Assembly (NCBI GenBank): GCA_934663625.1
Contig: CAKUKP010000056.1
Coordinates: forward strand, 1 to 19,930
Length of the DNA: 19,930 nt
Direction of reading: 5' to 3'
DNA from: an uncultured Clostridia bacterium
GTDB lineage: Bacteria; Bacillota; Clostridia; Christensenellales; Aristaeellaceae
Positions within the stretch are counted from its first letter, which is position 1. Each line of letters starts with the position of its first letter. A program made the position numbers and the translations under genes. Under the pieces are notes generated by a model. That model did no database searches. It worked only from the letters and a program-made list of their open reading frames with translations, and had not been told where the DNA came from. Shown piece after piece: positions 13,078 through 19,690 of this stretch.

Positions 13078-14598
13078 ATGAGCGAAAAGATTATTTGCAG
13101 TATTTACCATGTTTGCAAGGAATTTCCAGGTGTAAGAGCGCTTGATGATGTAAACTTTGACGTCCGCGAGGGCGAGATTCATGCAATCGTCGGTGAAAAC
13201 GGTGCGGGAAAGTCCACGCTGATGAACATACTATCCGGCGTATACAAGCCCACCTCCGGAAAGATCATTTTCGATGGCAGGGAGGTTTCGCCCAATGCGC
13301 CCATCGAAGCGAGCGCACTGGGAATCGCGATGATTCATCAGGAACTGTCGCTGTCGCCCACGCTTTCCGTAGCCGAAAACATCTTTCAGGCGCGTCAGCC
13401 CAAGGGCAGGTTCGGTCTAATCGATAAGAAAAAGCTTTATGCGGACAGCCGTGCCCTGCTGGAACAGGTGGGGTTGATGAATATGGATCCCTCCACATTG
13501 GTGCGCAGCATCAACGCTTCACAACAGCAGCAGGTTGAAATCGCCAAGGCGCTTTCACAGAACGCGCGTTTCCTGATTCTGGACGAACCTACCAGCGCCC
13601 TGACGCCCAATGAAACGAATGTTCTCTTTCAGATCATGGAAGATCTGAAGCAGAAGGGTTTCACCATGCTGTACATCTCGCACAAGCTGGATGAAATCAT
13701 GCGTATCAGCGATCGAATCACCGTGCTGCGTGACGGAAAATACATCGACACGCTGGTTACCGCGGGAACCGAAATTTCTGAGATGATCTCGCTGATGGTC
13801 GGTCGAGAATACAGCGGCGGTTACATCCGAAAGCATTACATGGATGACGCAGATTACGCAAAAGCAAGACCACGGATGGAAGTTCGGAACCTAAGCGTCG
13901 CAGGTAAGGTACATGATGTTTCCTTTACGCTATACGAAGGCGAAGTGCTGGGTCTGGCGGGTCTGGTCGGCTCGGGGCGAAGCGAGGTTTTGCAGGCGGT
14001 ATTCGGCGCAGATCCACGTCTAAGCGGTCAGGTGTTTGTAAACGGCGTAGAGTTGACCCAAAAAAATGCCAGCGAGGCCATACGGCATGGTATCGGTCTG
14101 GTTCCTGAAGGCAGAAAAACGCAGGGTCTGTATTTGAAATTCTCCGTGACGGACAACATGACCATCGTATGGCTCAACAATCTGCTCAAGAGCCTTGGTA
14201 TCATTAATCGAAAAACTGAAGCAAAAAACGCGCAGGCTTATCGGGAGAAGCTACGTGTCAAAACGCCTTCGCTGGAACAGCGCATCGTAAATCTGTCCGG
14301 GGGCAATCAGCAAAAGACCATTATTTCACGTTGGCTGATGAACGAGCCCAAAATCTTGTTCCTGGATGAGCCCACGCAAGGCATCGATGTGGGTGCAAAG
14401 AATGAAATCTATGAAATAATTGATCATCTGGCTGAAAGTGGTGTAAGCATTGTGATGGTTTCCAGTGAAATGCAGGAAACCATCAGCCTGTGCGACCGAA
14501 TCATCGTTCTGTATGAAGGCGAAACCACCGGCACGCTTCGCCACAGTGAGGTAAACGAAAAGAGCATTATGGCGCTGATGTCCGGTCAAAAGCAGTGA
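13078..14598 (+). CDS. ribose-type ABC transporter ATP-binding protein with two ATPase domains (RbsA-like)
   Basis: This 506-residue protein holds two fused nucleotide-binding domains and powers the RbsC-like permease. Domain 1 has Walker A GENGAGKST at 39-47, the Q-loop in AMIHQELSLSPTLSVAENIF, and Walker B LILDEPTSALT. Domain 2 has the usual degenerate Walker A (GLVGSGRSE near 295-303), a full signature LSGGNQQK from 406, Walker B ILFLDEPTQGID and the switch region. Odd point: the domain-1 signature reads INASQQQQ at 145-152, where most family members have LS(I/V)G(E/Q)QQ. AGGAGG sets the start. It is the last gene of the operon; the order permease, binding protein, ATPase differs from the common ATPase-permease-binding protein order. 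Confidence 0.95.
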   Translation: MSEKIICSIYHVCKEFPGVRALDDVNFDVREGEIHAIVGENGAGKSTLMNILSGVYKPTSGKIIFDGREVSPNAPIEASALGIAMIHQELSLSPTLSVAENIFQARQPKGRFGLIDKKKLYADSRALLEQVGLMNMDPSTLVRSINASQQQQVEIAKALSQNARFLILDEPTSALTPNETNVLFQIMEDLKQKGFTMLYISHKLDEIMRISDRITVLRDGKYIDTLVTAGTEISEMISLMVGREYSGGYIRKHYMDDADYAKARPRMEVRNLSVAGKVHDVSFTLYEGEVLGLAGLVGSGRSEVLQAVFGADPRLSGQVFVNGVELTQKNASEAIRHGIGLVPEGRKTQGLYLKFSVTDNMTIVWLNNLLKSLGIINRKTEAKNAQAYREKLRVKTPSLEQRIVNLSGGNQQKTIISRWLMNEPKILFLDEPTQGIDVGAKNEIYEIIDHLAESGVSIVMVSSEMQETISLCDRIIVLYEGETTGTLRHSEVNEKSIMALMSGQKQ

Positions 14599-14656
14599 TC
14601 TGGCGGACAGGAAATATTTCCGATCTCATCATGCCCGTACAAAGCCTCCCATAGAA

Positions 14657-14687
14657 GCGGAACCGACAACGAAATCGGTAGTTCCGC
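14657..14687 (+). terminator. hairpin after the importer operon
   Basis: GCGGAA-CCGA at 14657-14666 pairs with TCGG and TTCCGC at 14675-14687, with a 3-base bulge. No T run follows, so it is a plausible but incomplete terminator for the upstream operon. The stretch from here to 14759 holds no gene. Confidence 0.45.
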
Positions 14688-14759
14688 CAATCTGCATCAG
14701 GATATACGTCAACAATTCTTTTGAAATTCGGATGTTCTCCGAAAAAGTTTACAAATCCA

Positions 14760-14788
14760 TTGACTTTTGGACGGGCAGCGCATATAAT
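14760..14788 (+). promoter_or_regulatory. sigma-A promoter of the 6S RNA gene
   Basis: TTGACT at 14760-14765 and a perfect TATAAT at 14783-14788 are spaced by 17 bases, predicting a start near 14795. No open reading frame with an SD follows, which fits a non-coding RNA. Confidence 0.8.
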
Positions 14789-14794
14789 ATTCCA

Positions 14795-15008
14795 TGTGAG
14801 CGGGAAACCGCCGCATGAAATGGCGTATATCCTGGGGTGTGCGTTAGTTTCTGCTTTTACCCACAGATTCATAAAAGGATTCCGGGTCGGTATGCAGATG
14901 TCAGGCCTTCATTACGCAGAGGAAGACAGTAAGCAGTCGCAGGTCTCCGCCCTGCCTGAGCGGCGGGTGAAAAAGCAGAAACGGACGGCACTCTTGGGAT
15001 ATTTTTTT
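14795..15008 (+). ncRNA. ssrS: probable 6S RNA (RNA polymerase-binding regulatory RNA)
   Basis: A strong promoter is followed by a roughly 210-base non-coding stretch that folds end to end. ATATCC at 14827-14832 pairs with GGATAT at 14997-15002, an irregular G-U-rich stretch follows, and GTTTCTGCTTTTACCC at 14847-14862 pairs with 14965-14982 across a 2-base bulge. The 5' TGGGGTGTGCG and 3' GGACGGCACTCTTGG sides resemble the conserved closing-stem sides of known 6S RNAs (E. coli GAGATGTTCG and CGGCGGCATCTC). A hairpin GCAGG/CCTGC on the 3' side of the large internal loop is also typical. 6S RNA mimics an open promoter and sequesters housekeeping RNA polymerase in stationary phase. An extra 5' hairpin around GCGGGAAACCGC precedes the core. 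A covariance-model search would settle identity. Confidence 0.7.
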
Positions 15009-15015
15009 GTGCCGC

Positions 15016-15050
15016 GAATCGATGGAACAAGTTCTGTCGATTCTTTTTTT
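15016..15050 (+). terminator. strong intrinsic terminator after the 6S RNA gene
   Basis: GAATCGATGGAAC at 15016-15028 pairs with GTTCTGTCGATTC at 15031-15043 (two G-U pairs) and is followed by seven T. It is the best terminator in the window and shows that the following ParB-like gene needs its own start signals. Confidence 0.88.
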
Positions 15051-15102
15051 ATGCACTTCGGAATATATATTTGCGATCATTTCAGCAATGGGGGGCGGGC
15101 AT

Positions 15103-15921
15103 ATGCCGGACATTTTGAATCACCCTCAGGAGGCCAGACGCCATGCGGTACGAATCGAATTAAATCGCATTATATGCGGGGAATACCAGCCGCGAACGGA
15201 ATTTGATGAACAGGGAATCTGCGATCTTGCGCAATCGATCCGGCGATTCGGGCTGCTTTCGCCGCTGCTGGTGCGCAGATGCGGCGCGGGAAAATACGAA
15301 CTGATCGCGGGCGAGCGCCGTTTGCGCGCCCTGAAGCGTCTGAACGCCGCCGCTGCGGATGCGATCGTGCTGGGCGCATATGATCTGGATTGCGCGCTGA
15401 TCGCGCTGATTGAAAACATACAGCGCGAAAACCTGCATTTTCTGGATGAAGCCGAGGCGCTGCAGCGCATTCTGACCGAGCACGGCATGACGCAGGAGGC
15501 GCTCGCCGCCGCCGTGGGGCGCAGTCCTTCCGCGCTGAACAATCTGCTGCGCCTGCTTCGATTGAACGCTGCAACGCGCAATATCATCCGCGACGAGGGG
15601 CTTACGCAGCGGCACGCGCGGGCGCTTCTGCAATTGGAGGATGCGGCGGCACAGCAGAAGTTTGCCCAGCTGGCCGCCGATGAAAAATGGAGCGTGCACG
15701 CGCTGGAGGTGAAGATCGCGCAGCAGCTGCGAAAGCACCGCATGCCCGCGCCCGCGCGGATCATCCGCGATAACCGCCTGATCGTAAACGCTATATCCGA
15801 TACCGTGCGCAGCCTGCGCAGAATCGGCGTAAGCGCCACCAGCCGCGTGGAGGATCACGATGATTACTTCGATGTGATCGTGACCGTGCGCGCCCCGCAG
15901 GCGGCGGCAGAGCGCGCGTAG
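15103..15921 (+). CDS. ParB/Spo0J/Noc-family DNA-binding CTPase-fold protein
   Basis: This 272-residue protein has a ParB N-terminal nucleotide-binding domain at about 16-115 and a helix-turn-helix domain after it. Visible motifs are the QPR-x-x-F segment at 29-34, GLLSPLLVR at 50-58, the CTP-contacting GERRLRA at 70-76 and ENIQRENL at 104-111. The helix-turn-helix is MTQEALAAAVGRSPSALNNLLRLLRL. It then has RHARALLQL and a C-terminal dimerisation part. It would load at parS-like sites and spread as a clamp, serving chromosome segregation or nucleoid occlusion. No ParA/Soj gene is adjacent and the Noc-type amphipathic N-terminus is not evident, so I leave it unnamed. ATG at 15103 with GGGGG at 15091-15095 is preferred; the longer frame back to 15007 would start inside the terminator region. 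Confidence 0.9.
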   Translation: MPDILNHPQEARRHAVRIELNRIICGEYQPRTEFDEQGICDLAQSIRRFGLLSPLLVRRCGAGKYELIAGERRLRALKRLNAAAADAIVLGAYDLDCALIALIENIQRENLHFLDEAEALQRILTEHGMTQEALAAAVGRSPSALNNLLRLLRLNAATRNIIRDEGLTQRHARALLQLEDAAAQQKFAQLAADEKWSVHALEVKIAQQLRKHRMPAPARIIRDNRLIVNAISDTVRSLRRIGVSATSRVEDHDDYFDVIVTVRAPQAAAERA

Positions 15922-15938
15922 ATGCATCTCTGCAATAA

Positions 15939-15989
15939 AACAGCCGCCCGATCCATCAAATGCATGATTTGACAGATCGGGCGGTTGTT
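15939..15989. terminator. bidirectional terminator between convergent parB-like and HPr-like genes
   Basis: AACAGCCGCCCGATC at 15939-15953 pairs with GATCGGGCGGTTGTT at 15975-15989 (14 of 15 plus one wobble). The loop itself contains TCAAAT/ATTTGA. On the minus strand it is followed by TTTTATT, on the plus strand by a weak T-rich stretch, so it can serve both genes. Confidence 0.8.
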
Positions 15990-16006
15990 CTGCCCTGCGC
16001 GCTTGC

Positions 16007-16267
16007 TCAGTCCATCTTCGTGGTCAGCAGCGCCGAAAGCGCGCAGACCGCCGGTTCCGCATCTTCGCCGTCCGCAGTGATTTCAACCGGCATTCCGCGC
16101 CGCAGCGCCAGCGCCAGTATACCGATCAGCGAATCCACGCACAGGCGGGTTTTCCCGCATTCCAAATGCACCGTAGCGCTATAGGCGGATGCGCAGTTCG
16201 CCAGCTTCGCCGCAAAATCGGGCGTGATGGATGGCACCGCATCGAATGTAACCATTTTTTTCATCAT
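16007..16267 (-). CDS. HPr-family protein lacking the catalytic histidine (Crh-like)
   Basis: This 86-residue protein has HPr length and fold pattern, but the active-site GLHARPA segment reads SITPDFA, putting Thr at position 15 where the PTS histidine should be. Ser46 is kept in the DSLIG segment (usual KSIMG). B. subtilis Crh shows the same logic: no His15 (Gln instead), Ser46 phosphorylated by HPr kinase for carbon catabolite control, and a gene next to whiA. I therefore infer a regulatory, not a sugar-phosphorylating, role. Whether HPr kinase recognises it is open. GGAG lies nine bases upstream of the ATG, and the gene begins 21 bases after the whiA stop, so it belongs to the murB-whiA transcript. 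Confidence 0.85.
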   Translation of the reverse strand: MMKKMVTFDAVPSITPDFAAKLANCASAYSATVHLECGKTRLCVDSLIGILALALRRGMPVEITADGEDAEPAVCALSALLTTKMD

Positions 16268-16288
16268 GTTGTCCGTCTCCTTACTGCT

Positions 16289-17254
16289 TCACTTCAGATC
16301 CGGTATATCCCCGCGGCGCAGCGCATCGGCAATTTCCCGAAGCTTGCGCAGGCGCGCGTTGACGCCGGATTTTCCGATCGGCGGCGTGAGCATCTCCCCC
16401 AGCCCGCTCAGCGGCGTGGCGGCGTTGTTCAGCCTCGCCTCCGCAACGTCGCGCAGGGGCAGGCTCAGCTTGTCCAATCCGATCTTTTCTTCGATGCAGC
16501 GAATATCCGCGATCTGCTTCAGCGCGGTTTCCGTCGCGCGGTTGATGTTGGAGCTATCGCAGTTCATTTGCCGGTTTACGCGGTTGCTGACGTCCTTCTT
16601 CACGCGCACGTTTTGCAGCCCCAGCGCGGCGTTGGTCGCGCCCACCAGCGTAAGCATATCCGATACATCGTCTCCTTTTTTTAAGTATACCACACTTTTG
16701 GACTTTCTGCACGCTTTTTTTGCATTTATTTCAAAATATTTCAGTGATTCAATAACAATATCGGCAAATTCTTCGCTCGGTGCGGCGATTTCAATGTGGT
16801 ATTCGATATCCGGATTCGCAATTCCGCCGCAAATCATGAATGCAGACTTTATAAATGTTTTTTTGCAGCACGCCATCTGCGTAATCCGCGCCGGCGGCAG
16901 ACTGGCGATGCCAAACGGCTGACTGGGATCGTGCAACCCCGTTTCCTGCATCAGCCGCATGGAAGCCTCCATTGGGATCAGCAGCCGATAGCGCGTCAGC
17001 CCGCTGAGCGAATTCGACCGCAACGTAAGAATCTGCGCCGTCACCTGAAAATGGCGCTTGAGCAGCTGAAAATAATGGCGCACGACCGCCGCCTCCGCCG
17101 CTGTGATCGAAAGCGCATAGCTGGGATCACTGCCGAAGCGAAAGCTGATTCCGCCCGACGCCAGCAGCGCCGCCGCCAGCTCCGCCCGCGCGCAGCACTT
17201 CTCCATACAAAGCTCCCGCGCCATTTCGGCGCGGGCGTTCGATGCAAATGACAT
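16289..17254 (-). CDS. whiA: DNA-binding protein WhiA
   Basis: This 321-residue protein has an N-terminal LAGLIDADG-homing-endonuclease-like fold (ELAAALLASGGISF through the YFEINAKKACRKSKSVVYLK segment, without catalytic function in known members) and a C-terminal helix-turn-helix. The family hallmark VRVKKDVSNRVNRQMNCDSSNINRATETALKQI is present, then SGLGEMLTPPIGKSGVNARLRKLREIA, the helix-turn-helix. WhiA affects cell division and chromosome segregation in Gram-positives. The start is ATG at 17254, whose A is also the last base of the murB stop (TAATG overlap), so the two are translationally coupled; the open frame further upstream lies inside murB. In many Firmicutes rapZ and yvcK lie between these genes; both are absent here. 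Confidence 0.96.
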   Translation of the reverse strand: MSFASNARAEMARELCMEKCCARAELAAALLASGGISFRFGSDPSYALSITAAEAAVVRHYFQLLKRHFQVTAQILTLRSNSLSGLTRYRLLIPMEASMRLMQETGLHDPSQPFGIASLPPARITQMACCKKTFIKSAFMICGGIANPDIEYHIEIAAPSEEFADIVIESLKYFEINAKKACRKSKSVVYLKKGDDVSDMLTLVGATNAALGLQNVRVKKDVSNRVNRQMNCDSSNINRATETALKQIADIRCIEEKIGLDKLSLPLRDVAEARLNNAATPLSGLGEMLTPPIGKSGVNARLRKLREIADALRRGDIPDLK

Positions 17255-18147
17255 TATTCGTCCCCCAATACGCGCGGTTCCATCTCCAGCGCGATTCCGG
17301 TTCTTTCCAGCACGGTGCGCTGCACCAGCGCCACCAGATTCAATATATCCGCCGCCGTCGCGCCGCCCGCGTTCACCACGAAGCCCGCGTGCTTTTCGCT
17401 GACCTGCGCGCCGCCCACGCGCGCGCCCTTCAGCCCGCATTCCTGAATCAGCGCACCCGCAAAATGTCCCTCCGGACGCTTGAACATCGATCCCGCGCTG
17501 GGCAGGTTCAGCGGCTGTTTTTCGCGCCTGCGCGCGTTCAAATCCTTCATGCGCGCAAGGATCGCCGCCGGATCATCGCGCCGCAGTTCAAATATCGCGC
17601 TCAGCACGATTCCGCCGCGCGTGAGCGGCAGCGTCGTGCGATAGCCCATCTGCATTTCATCCCGCGAAAGCGTGCGGATTTCGCCGTCCAGCAGCACGCG
17701 CGCGGAGATCAGCACATCGGAAATCTGTCCGCCGTAAGCGCCCGCGTTCATCGCGCAGCCGCCGCCCAGCGTGCCCGGTATGCCACTGGCAAATTCCAGC
17801 CCGGATAAGCCGCGCTCCTGCGCAAAGCACGCGGTTTTCGCCATGGAAACGCCCGCCTGCGCGATGATGCGCGTATCCTCCGCGCGAACATCGGCAAACG
17901 CATCGCCCAGCACGATCACCATGCCGCGAATGCCGCCGTCGCGCACCACCAGATTGGAGCCGTTCCCGATGATGATGCAGTTCATCTCCGCGCGGCGGGC
18001 GCAATTGATGGCGTTGAGCAGATCTTCTTCGGAATCCGGAAAATACATATAATCCGCCGGGCCGCCCACACGAAACGTGGTGTGCCGCGACATCGGCTCA
18101 TCCGTGCGCAGGTGCTCCGGCTTCAGCAGCTTGGCAAAATCCAGCAT
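17254..18147 (-). CDS. murB: UDP-N-acetylmuramate dehydrogenase (MurB)
   Basis: This 297-residue flavoprotein reduces UDP-GlcNAc-enolpyruvate to UDP-MurNAc in the cytoplasm, the second committed step of peptidoglycan precursor synthesis. Motifs seen are TTFRVGGPADYMYFP, the FAD-pyrophosphate loop IIGNGSNLVVRDGGIRG, SGIPGTLGGGCAMNAGAYGG, the YRTT segment, the catalytic-serine segment SAGSMFKRP, GAQVSEKHAGFVVN, and the terminal catalytic-glutamate region near MEPRVLG. The pattern and length fit type II MurB. GGAGG lies eight bases before the ATG. The gene starts 17 bases after the MBOAT gene ends and overlaps whiA by one base, so all are probably on one transcript. Confidence 0.97.
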   Translation of the reverse strand: MLDFAKLLKPEHLRTDEPMSRHTTFRVGGPADYMYFPDSEEDLLNAINCARRAEMNCIIIGNGSNLVVRDGGIRGMVIVLGDAFADVRAEDTRIIAQAGVSMAKTACFAQERGLSGLEFASGIPGTLGGGCAMNAGAYGGQISDVLISARVLLDGEIRTLSRDEMQMGYRTTLPLTRGGIVLSAIFELRRDDPAAILARMKDLNARRREKQPLNLPSAGSMFKRPEGHFAGALIQECGLKGARVGGAQVSEKHAGFVVNAGGATAADILNLVALVQRTVLERTGIALEMEPRVLGDE

Positions 18148-18164
18148 TTCAGCATCCTCCGAGA

Positions 18165-19577
18165 TCAGAAATTGAAGTAGATAAAGGGATTGTAGCCGTT
18201 CACGGCGATATAGCTGACGGATACGGCGGTGAGCGCCACCAGCAGCACCGCGCCGACGATGCGCACCAGATTTTCATTTACGTGCAGACGATCCACGATG
18301 AAATCGCGCACCGGCAGGCCGCAGATCAGCGCCGCCAGGAAGAACCAGCCGTATTCGCGCACCATCACGGTGCTTACGCTGTTCCATGCGGGCGCGCCGG
18401 ACAGCCCCAGCAGCGATCCATACATCGTCCACGCATGCGGCAGATTATCGCAGCGGATCATCACCGTGAGGAAAACCACCATCAGCATCGCATAGAAATG
18501 ACCGATCGCGTGCTTTTCCATCCATTTGCCCATCCCGCTGAAGCGTTCGATCACCAGCATCACAAAAAATCCGCAGCCCCAGAGCAGATACGTCCACGCC
18601 GCGCCGTGCCACAGACCGGTGAGCGACCAGACCATGAACATATTGAAGATCAACCGCGCCTTCGTCTTTACGCGACTGCCGCCCAGCGGGATATAGAGGT
18701 AATCCTGAAACCACGTCGTGAGCGAAATATGCCACCTGCGCCAGAAGCCCGCGACCGATTTCGCGATGAACGGATAGCGGAAGTTTTCCAGAAAATGGAA
18801 GCCGAACATCTTCCCCAGCCCGATCGCCATATCGGAATAGCCGGAAAAATCATAGTACACCTGCATCAGATAGGCGCAGGCGGCGATCCACGCACCGCCG
18901 ACGGACAGATCGGCGCGTTCCAGCCCGAACAGCGTATCCACCAGCAGACCCAGATTGTTCGCCAGAATCACCTTCTTGCAGAAGCCCACCAGAAACCGAT
19001 GCACGCCCGACACGAAATCCGGCACGTTTTCCACGCGGTTTTCGATTTCATCCGCAACGGTCTGATAGCGCACGATGGGGCCCGCGATCAGCTGCGGGAA
19101 GAACGATATGTACAGGCATACGTTGAAGAAGTTCTTCTGCACCTTGCCATCGCCGCGGTATACGTCGATCACGTAGCTCATCGCCTGGAAGGTAAAGAAC
19201 GAAATGCCGATGGGCAGTGCGATCTTCGGCACGGGGAACGACAGATTGAACCATTCCACAAGGTTGCCCAGCAGCCAGCTCAGATATTTATAGGTCGCCA
19301 GCAGCCCCAGATTCAAAACCACCGCGATGGTCAGCGCCAGCTTCGCGCGCCCATGCGCGCGCTGCTTTTCGCGATCTACCCACAATGCCAGCAGCCAGTT
19401 CGCCGCGATCGATGCGATCATCACCACCACGAACTTCGGTTGTCCCCACGCATAAAACCCCAGCGAGGTAAACGTCAAAAACAGATTGCTCGCCTTGCGC
19501 CAGCGCTTCAGGGCATAATAGCCCGCCAGAACAAACGTCAAAAAAAAGAACAGAAATACATTGCTGGAAAAAACCAT
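18165..19577 (-). CDS. MBOAT-family membrane-bound O-acyltransferase (AlgI/PatA/DltB-like)
   Basis: This 470-residue polytopic protein moves an acyl group, usually acetyl, across the membrane for transfer to a cell-surface polymer. The MBOAT core is clear: IGISFFTFQAMSYVIDVYRG, FFPQLIAGPIVRY, YYDFSGYSDMAIGLGKMFG, FWRRWHISLTTWFQDYLYIPLGGSR and the catalytic histidine in LTGLWHGAAWTYLLWG. The length matches AlgI/PatA proteins. The periplasmic/extracellular partner (AlgJ/PatB/SGNH-type) normally encoded beside such genes is not in the window; upstream lies a tandem repeat. Being 17 bases ahead of murB suggests a link to wall synthesis, such as peptidoglycan or wall-glycan O-acetylation, but this is inference. 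AAGGAG precedes the start. Confidence 0.93.
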   Translation of the reverse strand: MVFSSNVFLFFFLTFVLAGYYALKRWRKASNLFLTFTSLGFYAWGQPKFVVVMIASIAANWLLALWVDREKQRAHGRAKLALTIAVVLNLGLLATYKYLSWLLGNLVEWFNLSFPVPKIALPIGISFFTFQAMSYVIDVYRGDGKVQKNFFNVCLYISFFPQLIAGPIVRYQTVADEIENRVENVPDFVSGVHRFLVGFCKKVILANNLGLLVDTLFGLERADLSVGGAWIAACAYLMQVYYDFSGYSDMAIGLGKMFGFHFLENFRYPFIAKSVAGFWRRWHISLTTWFQDYLYIPLGGSRVKTKARLIFNMFMVWSLTGLWHGAAWTYLLWGCGFFVMLVIERFSGMGKWMEKHAIGHFYAMLMVVFLTVMIRCDNLPHAWTMYGSLLGLSGAPAWNSVSTVMVREYGWFFLAALICGLPVRDFIVDRLHVNENLVRIVGAVLLVALTAVSVSYIAVNGYNPFIYFNF

Positions 19578-19656
19578 GCTATTGCTCCTTCAAGGATGTT
19601 ATCTTCGAATCAATGCGATCGACCATATGCCGAACCACTTTTCTAACCCATTATGC

Positions 19657-19685
19657 ATTATACCATCCCCCGCGCCCAAAAACAA
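19657..19685 (-). promoter_or_regulatory. probable promoter of the MBOAT-murB-whiA-crh-like operon
   Basis: On the minus strand a perfect TATAAT lies at 19657-19662 with TTGTTT 17 bases upstream at 19680-19685. Transcription would start near 19650, about 72 bases ahead of the MBOAT gene. The tandem repeat array begins right behind the -35 box. Confidence 0.6.
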
Positions 19686-19690
19686 GTAGT

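Noticed and set aside
15007..15102. 32-codon N-terminal extension of the ParB-like protein
   Set aside because: Its start lies at the 6S RNA 3' end and runs through an intrinsic terminator hairpin; ATG at 15103 has a usable SD.
14721..15206. 161-codon open frame across the 6S RNA region
   Set aside because: No SD, no recognisable domain, and it crosses the 6S fold and two terminator-like T runs.
17255..17440. Longer N-terminus for WhiA reaching into murB
   Set aside because: The extension is low-complexity Arg/Gly sequence from the murB antiframe; WhiA proteins start at the ATG that overlaps the murB stop.
18282..19646. 454-codon plus-strand frame opposite the MBOAT gene
   Set aside because: It has a His/Gln/Arg-rich composition typical of antisense frames, and the minus strand has the MBOAT motifs.
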